Assembly: GCA_022539475.1 (NCBI GenBank)
Contig: VCMS01000213.1
Location: 1-64,000, forward strand
Length of the DNA stretch: 64,000 bases
Direction of reading: 5' to 3'
Source of the DNA: Gracilaria domingensis
Lineage: Eukaryota > Rhodophyta > Florideophyceae > Gracilariales > Gracilariaceae
The notes below the pieces were generated by a model, which saw only the letters and a list, made by a program, of their open reading frames with translations, had not been told where the DNA came from and did not search any database. Both the position numbers and the translations under genes were made by a program. Positions within the stretch are counted from its first letter, which is position 1. Each line of letters opens with the position of its first letter. Shown here one piece after another: positions 40,002-52,000 of this stretch.

Positions 40002-41246
40002 GCTTTTTCTCTTGCAGATATAACATGCTATGACCAAGCGATACGATCCAACGGCTGTGCCAGATCTCACCACGAGCATCTTCCGCCACGCCCATCGTGT
40101 TTGCAAAGCGCATCATGTCGTGCGTGCGCTCGACGCCGCTTCAATCGGCGCAGGAGTTGTTTCTGTGTGCGGTACAGCGCACGTACCGTGCACTCGGGTG
40201 CATCATTTCGCGCACGTACGCTCCACTCTCTTCAGCATCTATGGCTTCACCACGTATTGGGGCGGCGTGCCAGGGCGCTCATCTGCACCGTCTACTCCAG
40301 TTGCGTCGCAGGCTTTCGATGTGCCGGGAGAGCGCTGTATGGAGCCGAGAACGCTCCCGAGTGCATAGATGCACGTCAGTGTATGACGTACTTCCTATCA
40401 TAGCGCACATCATGTGCGCCGAGGATTAGCTTGCGCGCGACACGCACGGTGCGCGTTGACGCACGGTGCAAGCGCAAGCGAGCCACACGCCTGTATGGCA
40501 CTGTCATTGCTGGCAGGGAAGCTACGCTGAGTAGCCGCAGCCGTTGAGCCAACCACTGAGATCTTTGACAGCCGTCGGTAATGGCGCGGGCGTGGCGGGG
40601 CACGGGATGAAAGGCGTAAGAAGCGGCTGCGAAAGTAGGCTGCGGATGCCGTGCGTGGCGATCGGTTGTCAGCGAATGCTACCATGATGGAAGCGGTGGC
40701 GCGGGGCGAGCGGAGCGGATCGATAACGTGCACAGCTCGACCGCCGGCGAGTCAGGCACTCGCCGGAACGGTCGTGCATTTTATTTGGCAACGCCGTCGC
40801 AAACGTTCTCTGCGCTCGCCTCGCAAGAGGTCATGCGCGCGTAACAAATTGAGCTCTCTCAACCGTCCTTGCTGTGACACCGTGTTTGTTCCTGCTCACG
40901 TGTAGCCGCACAGTGTGCGGCGCACACACGACGCTCCGCCGCCTCAATACCCTTGGCATCCTGCTAAAGTTACCGACGGTACCAGGGGTAAGCTTCCTAT
41001 CCTTAACATTTATCTACCCATCTGCGACTGCCCCAACATTGCGCACGTCGCATTTCGCTCGCCTCGTGGCACAAGGCTCGTGTCACCCCCCGACGTTTCT
41101 GGTTCCGCTGCCGTCGCGCTCCCAGCCCCACTGCTCAGTGCGCATCGCGCCGTGGCCCGACACCCGACGCCACTTGCTTGCCCGCGCATTGCGGCGTCTT
41201 CCACGGCGCTGCGGAAGACGCCCGCAGCTCGTAACAACCACACGTC
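40002..41246. other. Upstream region of pseudokinase/Sel1 gene
   Basis: GC-rich with CpG-containing repeats (CGCACGGTGC twice near 40,450-40,470). It contains a compound hairpin at 40,738-40,774 (6-bp plus 9-bp arms, CCGGCGAGT/ACTCGCCGG). Several frames are open but none shows a domain. No TATA box located. Confidence 0.4.
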
Positions 41247-44105
41247 ATGGTGTTCGGTCCGTTCGGAGTTGACGCCTTCGCGTTGACAAACATACTCTCC
41301 ATTCTCCAGGAGGTCACCGCACGATTGCGCGCGCCATGTGACATTCACGCCCTCGCGTCGTATTTGCTTGCTCGCGCCGAACGCGTCGAGTCGCTTATGC
41401 ACGACGACAATGCCGACGCTAAAGACTCTGACAAGCTTGTTCGCGTGCTTCCGTCCGAGGAGGTGCTCCAGCACCACAGATTCCTCATTCCTGACACCGA
41501 GGCTCGCAGCCCAGTGTCGCTAATAGAGCACACTATGCGCATGTTCCTCCGCCGCGATCATTACTCGGAGCTTCTTCGTACCGCGGCAGGCTATCAAAGT
41601 CACGAAATCACTGAAAGAATCCTTCACGGTGTCGCCGAAATTCAAAAGGACGTTCACGCCATGAGACAGGAAGCCCATGTCTCCAAGTACATACCTAACT
41701 GTGTACGCGTTAGAGAGGCTCTGGCATTGCTTTCTGAGCCTCACATTCGACTTCTCGGACTTGACTCGTGCCACGACCGAGTCTGGAAACCAATTCATCA
41801 GCTTGACAAACGCCTCGGTGTTATCCCCTGTTGGGGACCTTGTCCTCAGTCCCCACCATTGTTTGCGAACGAATACAACCTCTCCACGCGTTTTCGCATC
41901 CTGATGGACGTTGCCACAGCCTTCACTGTCGCCCATCAGGTTGAATGGTATCACGGACGTCTCACTCCCGACATGATACGAATCATGGAACTCACAGCCG
42001 AACAACAGACCACATCCACCAAGCCGACTGAAAGCCTTCCAAGTGCAATTGTCCTGCATTTTGCTGACCTTCAGAACCGAATCGGCTGTGGTGCATGTGA
42101 CTCCTGTTTCTCACGAGAGAAAGAAATCAAACTCACAGAACACCGCGAGTCTTCGAATCCAAACAGCATGCACTTTTCGTTTAGACATCGCCCACAATCG
42201 GGACTGATTTCCATAGATCCTGGAGCTGAAGACCGATACATTTTCGGCAACTTGGTCTGCTGGCTCTACTCTGGACAATGTTTTGATTACAACGATCCAA
42301 ACTGCCAACACAATTGTGATCTCCTGCAGCACGTTCCGTGGCCCTTGCGAATGATTGTCACTGACGCGCCCGATTTGGAGTTGCCCGCAATTCAGCTATG
42401 GTTAGATCAACTTGACAAAAAGGACATCGATCCACTCTGTGACCAACCTCTTTGCGCCATACCTTTGCGACATAGTTCAAATCTTTCATCTTCCCCAAGC
42501 CGAGTAAACACTTTCAACCAGGCCGATGAGGCTGCAAAGTCAAAGGAAGAAGCGATTTTCGAGTGTTCCATACGATCTGCCGCTGTAGCTGCCAAGAATG
42601 GAGAGCAGCAGGCCGTACTTCATCTTGGACTTCTCCTTGAACTTCAGTTCCGAAATCTTTCGCAGAAGTTCTCAGTGGAAGCACCGATAGCGATCAGAGC
42701 CCTTCAAGATGCGTACGACTACTACGCTGCTGCAGCCGAGTTGCAAAATACATCCGCACTTCTTCATATGGCTCGTCTACAGTATCAAGCCTCGTTTGAC
42801 CGAAAGTCCACTCTCCCTGGACTATCACAGTCTCAAATATTGTCTTTACTGCTGGAAGCTGCAGTGCAACGGAACGTTGGTGCATATCAAGCGCTTGAAA
42901 CTGTTTGCGAACATGGATTGCGAGTTGCCATGGAAAACTCTTCTCCTGACAAGAATATCAAGAGATTAAGTCCTTCGTCGCGTGAAGATAACTCGTCCGT
43001 TGCGGAATCGGATATGATGAATGTGACGTATCAAATGGGGCTACGACTGCGGCGAGGAGATAATGACATACACGTCGATGACAACTTAGCCGTCGGGTGC
43101 TTTTTCATCGCACGTAACCTCGGGCACCTTGGCGCGTCATTGGAACTTGGGCTTTTCTTAGTAGAGAGGGCAGTCACTCTGGAGGGAGTGCGACAAGGAA
43201 TAGATATGCTGCAAAGGTTGGCGAACTGGCCTCTTGGTGGGAACACTGGGTCCGTGGAAAGCTTGGAAGCTTGTTTTCGCCTTGGTCGTTGGTGCCTCTA
43301 CGGACTTCCTCATGATTTTGGGCGACTTGTCTTGAAGAACGAGCCGATGGCAATCAGATACCTCAAAGCAGCTGCGGAACAGAACCACAAGGAGGCAATG
43401 GTGCAATATGGAATGCTGCTTGAAAAGGAATGCAATCAGAACGGATATCAAGAGACACCCGTCGCTCATGAGTGGATCTCGAAGGTAGGCGACTGTCCAA
43501 GTGCTTACTGCATGTTGGCGACATTAGAGTGGTTAAAGGCTAAGCGAAATTGGAATCTCAAGGCGCGCAGTACTGCGGGCATGTCTTTCGACTCTGCTAC
43601 TTCTAGCGACAATGGAGCAAATGGAGGAAGAAAGCAGGAAGGAAACCGAAAACTGCAGCTTTTCAGAAAGCGCCGTCTAAAGGAAAGCGATCAGCGGAGT
43701 CAATCGAGTTTTAGTAATGGTTCCTTGACAGACTCAAGCGCCCAAGATGATGCTTCGCGGGAACTGAGCAGACAAACTGCATGCAGTCTCCGAATAGCAG
43801 AGAAGATTTTCCACAAGTCCCATCAACCAAATGATCTGTACCCAGAAAAACAACACGATCCGCTCCCTCTGTACAAGAACGCTGAGTTTTACAACGACAT
43901 GAAGAACATCTGGAAACTATGTGATCCGAACGTGCGAGTAGCTGATTTGGAGCTTAAGGCAAAAAGGCTACTTCGCCAAGCGATCGGAAGTACGTCACCC
44001 AGTACTGACGGTATTGCATGGAAGAGAAATAGGCGGAACTGGATACTGGAGGATCAGGCTATCGTACGGAAAGCAGAAAGCTTACTCAAAGAACTGAACG
44101 CATAG
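41247..44105 (+). CDS. Pseudokinase-like protein with Sel1-like repeats
   Basis: 952 residues from MVFGPFGVDAFAL. The N-terminal ~150 residues form a helical region. It is followed (about 215-400) by a divergent kinase-like fold, with a VATAFTVAHQVEWYHGRLTPDMIRI segment where kinases have the HRD catalytic loop and EDRYIFGNLVCWLYSG resembling the αF-helix region. HRD and DFG residues are not present, so it would be a pseudokinase. From ~430 to ~790 there are degenerate Sel1/TPR-like repeats (AAVAAKNGEQQAVLHLGLLL, YYAAAAELQNTSALLHMARL, AIRYLKAAAEQNHKEAMVQYGMLL). The C-terminal third is Ser/Gly/Lys-rich and charged. Such helical-pseudokinase-solenoid proteins are typically signalling adaptors. 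No introns detected. Confidence 0.65.
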   Translation: MVFGPFGVDAFALTNILSILQEVTARLRAPCDIHALASYLLARAERVESLMHDDNADAKDSDKLVRVLPSEEVLQHHRFLIPDTEARSPVSLIEHTMRMFLRRDHYSELLRTAAGYQSHEITERILHGVAEIQKDVHAMRQEAHVSKYIPNCVRVREALALLSEPHIRLLGLDSCHDRVWKPIHQLDKRLGVIPCWGPCPQSPPLFANEYNLSTRFRILMDVATAFTVAHQVEWYHGRLTPDMIRIMELTAEQQTTSTKPTESLPSAIVLHFADLQNRIGCGACDSCFSREKEIKLTEHRESSNPNSMHFSFRHRPQSGLISIDPGAEDRYIFGNLVCWLYSGQCFDYNDPNCQHNCDLLQHVPWPLRMIVTDAPDLELPAIQLWLDQLDKKDIDPLCDQPLCAIPLRHSSNLSSSPSRVNTFNQADEAAKSKEEAIFECSIRSAAVAAKNGEQQAVLHLGLLLELQFRNLSQKFSVEAPIAIRALQDAYDYYAAAAELQNTSALLHMARLQYQASFDRKSTLPGLSQSQILSLLLEAAVQRNVGAYQALETVCEHGLRVAMENSSPDKNIKRLSPSSREDNSSVAESDMMNVTYQMGLRLRRGDNDIHVDDNLAVGCFFIARNLGHLGASLELGLFLVERAVTLEGVRQGIDMLQRLANWPLGGNTGSVESLEACFRLGRWCLYGLPHDFGRLVLKNEPMAIRYLKAAAEQNHKEAMVQYGMLLEKECNQNGYQETPVAHEWISKVGDCPSAYCMLATLEWLKAKRNWNLKARSTAGMSFDSATSSDNGANGGRKQEGNRKLQLFRKRRLKESDQRSQSSFSNGSLTDSSAQDDASRELSRQTACSLRIAEKIFHKSHQPNDLYPEKQHDPLPLYKNAEFYNDMKNIWKLCDPNVRVADLELKAKRLLRQAIGSTSPSTDGIAWKRNRRNWILEDQAIVRKAESLLKELNA

Positions 44106-45117
44106 AACTATCGGGGAGGGGATGATAGGACCCTCAATGTACATCAATCGCAGAGACGGAAGAAAGCTGCATGAGAGCTAAACGCCGTAGCATGAGAGCT
44201 TTTTGGGAAACCTTCGGAAGGGGAAAGGCCGATGAGCTGCCCGACGACATTTTGTATCAAGACAGGATGTTCGTGGGCCTGAGCACAACCGTTGTCGTCG
44301 ATGTCGAAGTCTGCCGACTCGCGGTCCTCTGGCTCCTTCAGGAGCTAGAGTTCCGGACCAACGAGGCCCAGTGTCCCGGCGCCCGGCGGCGCTGTTCTAC
44401 TGGACAACGATGGGGAGCACAGTGGCGGCCCTCGGCAGGGCTGCATGTGCAGACGGACTAACGGCCCTCGCTGGGGCTGCGTCGCGCTGGTCGTCAGAGA
44501 CCGATACAAACAATGGTATAGTTGTAGAAGATAGTTTATTGATGATTGATGAGTAAAGACAGTGAAGTCGTTCAACGACAGCTAGCTTTCTACTTATGTA
44601 CTGCTTTGAGATAGCGTAAACCTGCTAAACCGCGTATCTCCCCGTTGAGCCAGATTAGTTACTGGAGCTCTGAAAAGACGCATATGCGCCTCTAATAAAT
44701 CAAATACAGTATATCCCCGATTTGTCACTCAGGTCCTGAAGCAATATGTGATATCAGGAACTGGGGCACACCTGATAACCTATAGCGGGGCCATTTAATT
44801 TTATTCACAAGATTACTTTCGATCGCGCTCAGGTCTGATAACACAGACAGTGGCGATCTTCGCCAAGAACGTCACGCATCATTCCTAGTTCCTCCCGGCC
44901 CGATCTTCCCAGCTCCGACACCATAATTGACATTGATTGTAACATTGCCAGAAAAATGCCCATGGTTACGAAGAAAAGAATGGACAGGCACTTCGGGCTC
45001 CCTGACGACAACATCACACTTCTCGTTCATTGCTGCAAACTGCCGAACTCTGCTTAGGTCAATCTCTTACGTCTTCTCCTTCTTTTCTAAGGAGACGACC
45101 AAATCTTCTTGTCCACG
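44106..45117. other. Intergenic DNA
   Basis: A 96-codon frame (44,171-44,461) begins MRAKRRSMRAFWETF but shows no domain and is doubtful. The rest contains short words such as TCAGG/CCTGA in both orientations around 44,730-44,840, perhaps a decayed inverted-repeat element. Nothing firm. Confidence 0.35.
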
Positions 45118-46064
45118 TTAGCCCTCACCAAAATCGACATTCTTACTTCTCGTAGCCAAACGCTTTGTGGCAGGATCTTCGAACTCACCCAAAATCCCTG
45201 CTTGCTGACGTTTACCGAGAGTCCCTCTCAAGTTAGTGTACGAAGCAAACGACCTGTGAACACGATGTCCAGAACTAATGGCCACGCTAGAATCCGGCAT
45301 TCCAGCGCGAAATAGTTGCGTAATAACCGTAGAAAGCAATCCATGTATGGTCATTGAATTACGCACGCCAACTCCAACGATCTTGTTTGCTTTGAAAGCA
45401 TCCGTTATGTAGCGAACAATCGTGCTCCCGCTAATGTTCTGGGGTTTGAAGAAGCTTTCCACCGTGGATGCTCTGTAGTTCACGGCACAGAAGAATTTTT
45501 CCTGAGGCTTGCGAATCTTACCCACTTTCTCGAGATACTCGTCGATATCTTTGTAAAAATTGATGCGACCCGAGAGCTGTGTGCGATTCCAGATGTATAT
45601 CTCTTTGGGTTTTGAATTCAGCCACTTAAGCCCTCCTGATTGCGTCTTTGATGCACCCTCCGAACGTCCGATACGACCGACGATGCGTATGACAACCTCG
45701 TCACCTTCTGTTTCTTTGGAAACATCCTCCAGACGTAACACAAGAAGCTCGTTCTTGCGAAAGGCGGTCATTAAGGCCACATCAAATATCAACCGTGTAA
45801 TATATCCACGAGGATGCGACTTGGCAAGCTGCAAAGACCCATATAAGTCGTAAATGTTCTTTTCTGTGAGGACATTATGACTCTTACGACATTGACCCTT
45901 TGCTTGTTGCTGCCTTATCTTGTTGTCTAAAGCCGTCGCTAACCCTTTCTGAGGATCCGAGAAAACCCTGCCACTAAAACGGTTAAGGTCATATCCCCAT
46001 CGATCTTTACATGCTCTCTGGAGACCTGCAACATAGGCTTTCAAAGTTGCTGGGCTCAGCTCTT
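45118..46064 (-). pseudogene. Crypton-type tyrosine recombinase (DUF3504-like), C-terminal part
   Basis: The minus-strand frame reads KELSPATLKAYVAGLQRACKDRWGYDLNRFSG..., then LIFDVALMTAFRKNELLVLRLEDV (box I Arg region of tyrosine recombinases), MTIHGLLSTVITQLFRAGMPDSSVAISSGHRVHRSFASYTNLRG (box II with the His, GH and a Tyr-containing segment). The second catalytic Arg of HxxR appears to be Leu, so catalysis is doubtful. The closest patterns are Crypton recombinases and the Crypton-derived domain of animal KIAA1958/ZMYM proteins. The frame is cut at 46,064 by a Ty3/Gypsy insertion; with the duplicated CTCTT counted once, it continues in frame into 57,787-58,418. Confidence 0.7.
46060..46064. 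repeat. Target-site duplication, left
   Basis: CTCTT, repeated at 57,787-57,791 on the other side of the Gypsy element. Confidence 0.95.
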
Positions 46065-46635
46065 TGTAGTATAGCCCGGCCAGATCAACGGGGGCTTACA
46101 AGACCAAGTGGTGACGTCACGGGCTCCCGGGCACGTGTGTCTACTGTACCACGTGGGACGCGCAAGCGCAGGCTTCGACAGAACTAATTAGTCTATTCTC
46201 GATAATTTAGAATTAATAATTACTAGGTAGTGTAGATATGTGGCCGGGGTGGTGCACCACAAATGCACCTCCCGGTGGCCCACGTGGCACTAGGCCCGTG
46301 AGAGCCGGAGGGGCGCTCGGGGGTACTAAACCCCCGAGACGCCAACCTCCCACACCAAATGGTAAAGTCAAGCACCAACTAGGCTGATTTGACACCAGTT
46401 CGGTTCTACAGTCACCAATTGGTAAGTCTAGTAGTCCTCTAATAGTTTTGCTGACCTCGAGGGTTATACGTGCCTGCCGCACACCAGTGCAGGCGTATTT
46501 ACCACTTAATCACCGTGCACTATAGGCAACGGTGGGTGCTGCCGACCTATTAGGTGTCACGCGTTTCACTCCTCCGCCGGGTCGAGCCCACGCGGGGCTC
46601 CCCACTAGCAGCTCGCACCGATCGGTTATACCACA
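46065..46635 (+). repeat. 5' LTR
   Basis: Begins TGTAGTATAG and ends GGTTATACCACA. It contains three perfect ACCANNTGGT sites (46,103, 46,354, 46,414) and a short hairpin around 46,315-46,340. A TGGTCTCCCGACC string at 46,641, five bases past the LTR, is a candidate primer-binding site; the matching tRNA was not identified. Confidence 0.95.
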
Positions 46636-46768
46636 TATTTTGGTCTCCCGACCTAGAATTTGTGGATTACCAAGTGGTTTTTGGAAAGGGGGGATTTGGA
46701 AGTCACGAGATACCTGAGTGGTTTGGTCGCCGTTGCCGAAGCAATTTGCTCCGACACCAGTTACCTAA

Positions 46769-49036
46769 ATGGAGAAACGGAGCGTCCGTCACCCGAAAAG
46801 GGCGCCGAGCGCTCCACCAAGTGGCCACCCCGTACGGGGTTCGGTGTCCCATCCGGTGTTGGATAACCCGGAGGACCTGATTCGGAAGGAGCGCCCACCG
46901 AGGGGGAAGAAGATAGACCGAGAGGCTGGGGGCCCCTCGACGCTTCCCCGGGCTGACCAAGTGGCCGAAGGAGCAGGCTCCGCAACGGAGGAGCCCGCTC
47001 CTGTAACAACCCCAGTGGTAGACCAAATGGAGGTGCCAGTCGGACCGCGACTGGACTTGGACGAGGTCACCCGAGTGGTAGTTGATCGAGCCTCCCAGGA
47101 GGTCCTCGACAAGGTACCTGTGGTGGTGTTACAGTACCTCGAGAACGAGGTACGAGGACACATCGACCGATTGGTTATGCTGGCTCTGCAGCAGCAGGGG
47201 GCTAAGCTTCAACCTGAGATGGTGGCCCAGGCCGCGCTCATGAAGCAATCTCCCCCGCCTGCAGTAGACGCCACCACACCACTTGGTATTCTCCACCCTA
47301 ACCTTCCTACACAACAGACTGGTGAAGGATTTATCGACCGCATGGGGAAAGGGGCCGAGCCTCCAGGGATGGAGGGCCCGAGGTACGTTTACCTCCCCCA
47401 ACCTACTGGTGTAGCTCCGTCAGGACCAAGTGGTGGAGACCCTGATGGAGATTCGTCGAGCTCAGGAGACGAGCGTCGACGTAAACCAAATGGTAAGAAG
47501 AAGAAAACCAAAAGGGGAAAGGGAAAGAGTCGCCGGTCGGACTCGGACTCTTCGTCCTCAGACACCGATTCGGATTCGTCAGGAGACGACGACCGTACAG
47601 GTTCACGACGCAAGAGGAAGGACTCTCGCAAGAAGAAAGGAAAGAATCCCCGTAAGGGTAAGACCAAAAGGTATAACGATTCGGACTCAACTTCCGACGA
47701 GGAGACTGACCTAGAGGTGCTTACGCCGCTCAATGATTTATTCACCAAAGCGGTTGACTATCGTACCTATAGGTTAGAGAATAGACAGGCTGAGTATACC
47801 AAAGAGGTAGCTCAGAAGATAACGAAGCATCATAGGAAGCTTCGTTTCCAACTGGGTGAAACTCGCTTTAGCGGGGATGACCCTATTGCGATCATTGATT
47901 TCCTTCAAAGGTTCAAGATCGCTTGTGATCAAAATGGGTTTTCAGAGGCAGCAGCCATGTGGCTGTTTCAATTCTACCTAACTGGTCAGGCTGGAGCGTT
48001 GCTCCACAGCCGCATCCAAGGAAACACCATGGCGGTGGACGAAGACCAAACGGAAATGTTGACAACATACCCACAGGTGGTTAACTTCCTACTGGAAACC
48101 TACGCGACCGATGAGGTAATCCAGGAGGCGTACGCAGAGGTGCTTGCGTACCGCCAGCGCGCGGGACAAACCGAATTGGAATTCGCTCGCTTCCGATGGG
48201 CATTAGCCTCCCGCTGTGGAAGCGTCTTTGCTACCAAAAGGTTGAAATCGATGTACGCCGACAACGTGGCGAAGTCTATCCGATCACAGGTTCGTAACTA
48301 CCTAGCTACCAACCGCACGGTCGACTACAACGCACTAGCCCGCCATGCACAGGGACTAGGCGACACCGTTCGGTCAGGGGCCAGGAAAGACTCCGCACCA
48401 CTTGGCAAACCATCGAAGGAGAAAGGAAAAACCAGGCGGTCAGTGTTTGACGTAGAGGAAGAGGAGACCACTACGGGGGAGGCGTCCACACAATACGCCT
48501 CCCAGGGTCACCCAGTCCACTTGGTGCATGCGCAACCGACAACTCGATCGCACGGTAATACCTCTTGGTCCAGCTCGCTATCCAGCGAGCCACCCTCAAG
48601 ACAAACCTCAGCTCCACCATCACAGGTATCCGTACCGGTCAGCCCGGTCCTAGCGGTACCATTCAAGCAATATGGTGAACGAGGACCACCCCCGCAGCAA
48701 TGGAGTGCAGTACCTACTGGAGGCCGTCCCCCATCGCGCGCGTCGTCGCTCGCGATGAAGGACCCCACAACCGGCAATCTCCTCTGTTGGTTCTGTTTGT
48801 CGCCTCACCACTTGGCCACAGCGTGCCCAAGTGTGGCTCCGCAGAACAGGAACGCTCTCCTGACTGCTCGCCAGCAGAACCACCAGGATATATTTGGGCC
48901 CACGGCGCGGAGCGCAGGCACGGGACACGCAAATGCGCGACCCAATGCAGCCACACCTCATCAGGTACACCTCGTTACGGAGCAGGACCAAACGGATCCC
49001 GCCCCGCAGGCGGAAAACGCCGAACAGTTGGGATAG
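46769..49036 (+). CDS. gag: Gypsy element gag
   Basis: 755 codons. After a Pro-rich N-terminus there is a very Ser/Asp/Lys-rich linker (about residues 224-310). The retrotransposon gag core lies at about residues 364-537 (ETRFSGDDPIAIIDFLQRF through the conserved YRQRAGQTELEFARFR helix). A zinc knuckle CWFCLSPHHLATAC (C-x2-C-x4-H-x4-C) is near residue 672. The 3' end overlaps the start of the pol frame in another phase, so pol would be reached by programmed frameshifting as in many family members. Part of the element at 46,065-57,786. Confidence 0.9.
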   Translation: MEKRSVRHPKRAPSAPPSGHPVRGSVSHPVLDNPEDLIRKERPPRGKKIDREAGGPSTLPRADQVAEGAGSATEEPAPVTTPVVDQMEVPVGPRLDLDEVTRVVVDRASQEVLDKVPVVVLQYLENEVRGHIDRLVMLALQQQGAKLQPEMVAQAALMKQSPPPAVDATTPLGILHPNLPTQQTGEGFIDRMGKGAEPPGMEGPRYVYLPQPTGVAPSGPSGGDPDGDSSSSGDERRRKPNGKKKKTKRGKGKSRRSDSDSSSSDTDSDSSGDDDRTGSRRKRKDSRKKKGKNPRKGKTKRYNDSDSTSDEETDLEVLTPLNDLFTKAVDYRTYRLENRQAEYTKEVAQKITKHHRKLRFQLGETRFSGDDPIAIIDFLQRFKIACDQNGFSEAAAMWLFQFYLTGQAGALLHSRIQGNTMAVDEDQTEMLTTYPQVVNFLLETYATDEVIQEAYAEVLAYRQRAGQTELEFARFRWALASRCGSVFATKRLKSMYADNVAKSIRSQVRNYLATNRTVDYNALARHAQGLGDTVRSGARKDSAPLGKPSKEKGKTRRSVFDVEEEETTTGEASTQYASQGHPVHLVHAQPTTRSHGNTSWSSSLSSEPPSRQTSAPPSQVSVPVSPVLAVPFKQYGERGPPPQQWSAVPTGGRPPSRASSLAMKDPTTGNLLCWFCLSPHHLATACPSVAPQNRNALLTARQQNHQDIFGPTARSAGTGHANARPNAATPHQVHLVTEQDQTDPAPQAENAEQLG

Positions 49037-52000
49037 AGGCCTTCCCCAACTGTCCGAAGACGGAAGGCCTTCCAGAACCAAGTGGTGCAAGTATGGACAA
49101 TTACCCATTGGTTACAGGGGAGGAGAGCCTTATGGACGGCACCGAACCGATATGCTTCCTCAAGCATAGTAACTATAAGGTAAACGTCACCCTCGGGTTT
49201 ACTTCTAACCACTTGGTACCATGCGTCACTGTCCTGGACACCGGGGCAGGACCTAATCTGGTGAATGCCAAACTATTAACTAACAGACAACTTAATAAGC
49301 TTCAGCCATGTACATTAACTAACCCACTGGTTGACGCCAACAACAGACCACTAACCGTCATGGGAGCGCTTACCATAATGGTATTGATTGACACCATGAG
49401 GGTCCGAGTTCGCTTCATAGTCGTTAACCAACTGGCAACAGACTGTATCCTTGGCACAACTTTTATAGACCATCATGTCAGGGCAATTTTTCCACGTTCT
49501 AAGACAGTTCTGTTCCATAATGGCCCCCGGATCGCCATTATTGGTAACCACAAGGGTGCCTCTCCGAAAGAGAACCGCACTCGACACCAACCGGTCCCGG
49601 AAAACACACTCTCCAACAAGGTGCGATTGGCAAAGGCGGTAACAATACCGCCTATGAACCACTTGGTAGTGAAGGTCACATGCCAACAACCTGGCCTGTT
49701 ATCCGTTCAGAACCATTCACGGTTGGCCGAACGACACATGACCTTAATGGCGAATGGTATAGTCGACAACATACCGACAAAACGGTTTCAGGTCTACCTG
49801 AGTAACTTCAGCAACCGCCCGGTCAAGTTGCCAAAGCACACCGTAATTGGTCTTGCCTTACCGGCTCCCCGTACGATCTTTACAATTATACCACAATGGT
49901 CCCACGAGGTCGTGGATGCTAAGGAAGGGGGGGGCAGTGTCAATTCGTTGAATTCGTCGCGAACAGACCATGTGGTGCAGCGACTAGCTGAGCGAGAAGA
50001 CCAGAAACTGGAGCTCGACCCAGTGACCAATTGGAAGACGGAGGTGAATATAGGACTTGAAGGGGAAGAGCTCAGAGCTCGGATCCTTGGACTCCTGGAG
50101 CCATTCAGTACCATGTGGTCGGGTAAGCTGGGAGCCATTAAGGCCACCCAGCACAGGATTGACCTCAAACCGGACTCCCGTCCCATCCACCAACAGCCAT
50201 ACCGCGCGGGACATAAGGCCCGTGAGGTAGAGCTGGAGGAGGTAGAGCGGATGCTCCGCGAGGGGGTTATAGAACCGGCAAACTCGGAATGGGCTAGCCC
50301 TGTAGTGCTAGTCCAAAAACGAGGAGAGACCCGTATGAGGTTCTGTATTGACTACAGAAAACTTAATGCCGTAACGGTAAGGGACTCGTACCCCATCCCG
50401 AGGATGGATGAATGCATCGACTCCCTAGGAGATGCGAACATCTTTACCACACTGGACGCCAACTGCGGGTATTGGCAGATCGAAATACCAGAGGGTGACC
50501 GTGATAAGACTGCGTTTACATGCCACGCAGGCCTGTATCGCTTCTTACGCATGCCGTTTGGTTTAAGAAACGCCCCCGCTACCTTCCAAAGGGCGTTAGA
50601 CATTATACTGTCTAAAGTGAAGTGGACAACCGCATTGGTATACATAGATGACGTAGTCATCTACTCGAGGTCCATAGAGGAGCACTTCTCGCACGTCCAA
50701 GTGGTACTGCAGTTGCTACAAGAGGCAGGCGTGACCCTCAAACTACGAAAGTGTATGTTCTTCAACCAAGAGGTAGAGTACCTAGGGCATACAATAAGCC
50801 CCGGGAAACTCGAAGTGACCAAACGGAATATCCGAGCGGTACAGGAAGCGAAGCTCCCTACGTCGCAGACGGACATACGATCCTTTATAGGTCTCTGCAA
50901 CGTCTACCGGCGGTTCATCAAGGGTTTTGCAAAGATAGCCGCACCCCTGAACCGGAGGTTGCAGAAGGGGCAGCCCACACACTTTGACCACCTGGAAGAG
51001 GACGAGGTAGAGGCGTTCTATACATTGAAAGCAGCGCTTCTCTCCCCACCGGTACTGGCATTGCCCAAAACGGGACTCCCGTATACACTGGACACGGATG
51101 CGTCGGACGCCCAAATAGGTTGCTGCCTAATGCAGGAACAGGAGGACGGCAAGCTCGCACCAATTGGGTATTGGAGTAGAGCTCTTAACCAAGCGGAGCA
51201 GAACTACACCGTAACGGAGAAGGAATGCCTAGCGGTTGTTTGGAGCATGCTCATGCTACGTCCTTACCTATATGGTGTGCGCTTCACGCTCCGAACGGAT
51301 CACGACTCCTTGAGGTGGATATTAGGCTTGGCGGACGCATCGGGTCGTCTGGCCCGATGGCGTCTGAGACTCTCGGAGTTTGAGTACGATGTGCAGTACC
51401 GCCCCGGGGTCAAGCACCGAGTGGCGGATGCATTGTCTCGGTTGAATACCGAAGGATTGGACACTGACCCAGTGGACGACGACATCCCATGCTTTACTAT
51501 AGAACCAGCTAACCACGAGGTCAATGAAGTTCTGAAGCGATACTGGCATGATGACAGTACGTACCAAGTGGTAGTGGAGACCCTCCTTCCTGTGGAGGAA
51601 GGGGAACACGCTCCAATCACCCGTGAGGAATTCTTACGCGAACAATCGACCGATAGGTTGTGCAAAACGCTCGCTGACGTACTTCGAAGGAAGGATTCTC
51701 ATTTCGACGTCGACCACAATGGGTACCTCATCAGACGCTCACCTGTAGACGGAGCTCTCCAGAAGGTCGTACCTGAGTCATTAAGACAAAGGGTGTTATA
51801 TCTGTCACACAATCCACGGCTTTCGGGACACCCTGGAGCCACGCGGTTGTACTATACCCTTCGGAGGCAATTCTACTGGCCGCATATGGCTAACGATGTA
51901 TATACCTATGTGGCGCAATGCAATTCGTGCATTAAGACCCGAGGTGGTGTGGCGAAGCACAGGAAGTACCTAAAGCTATTCCCGGCGGCGGGGCCCCTGG

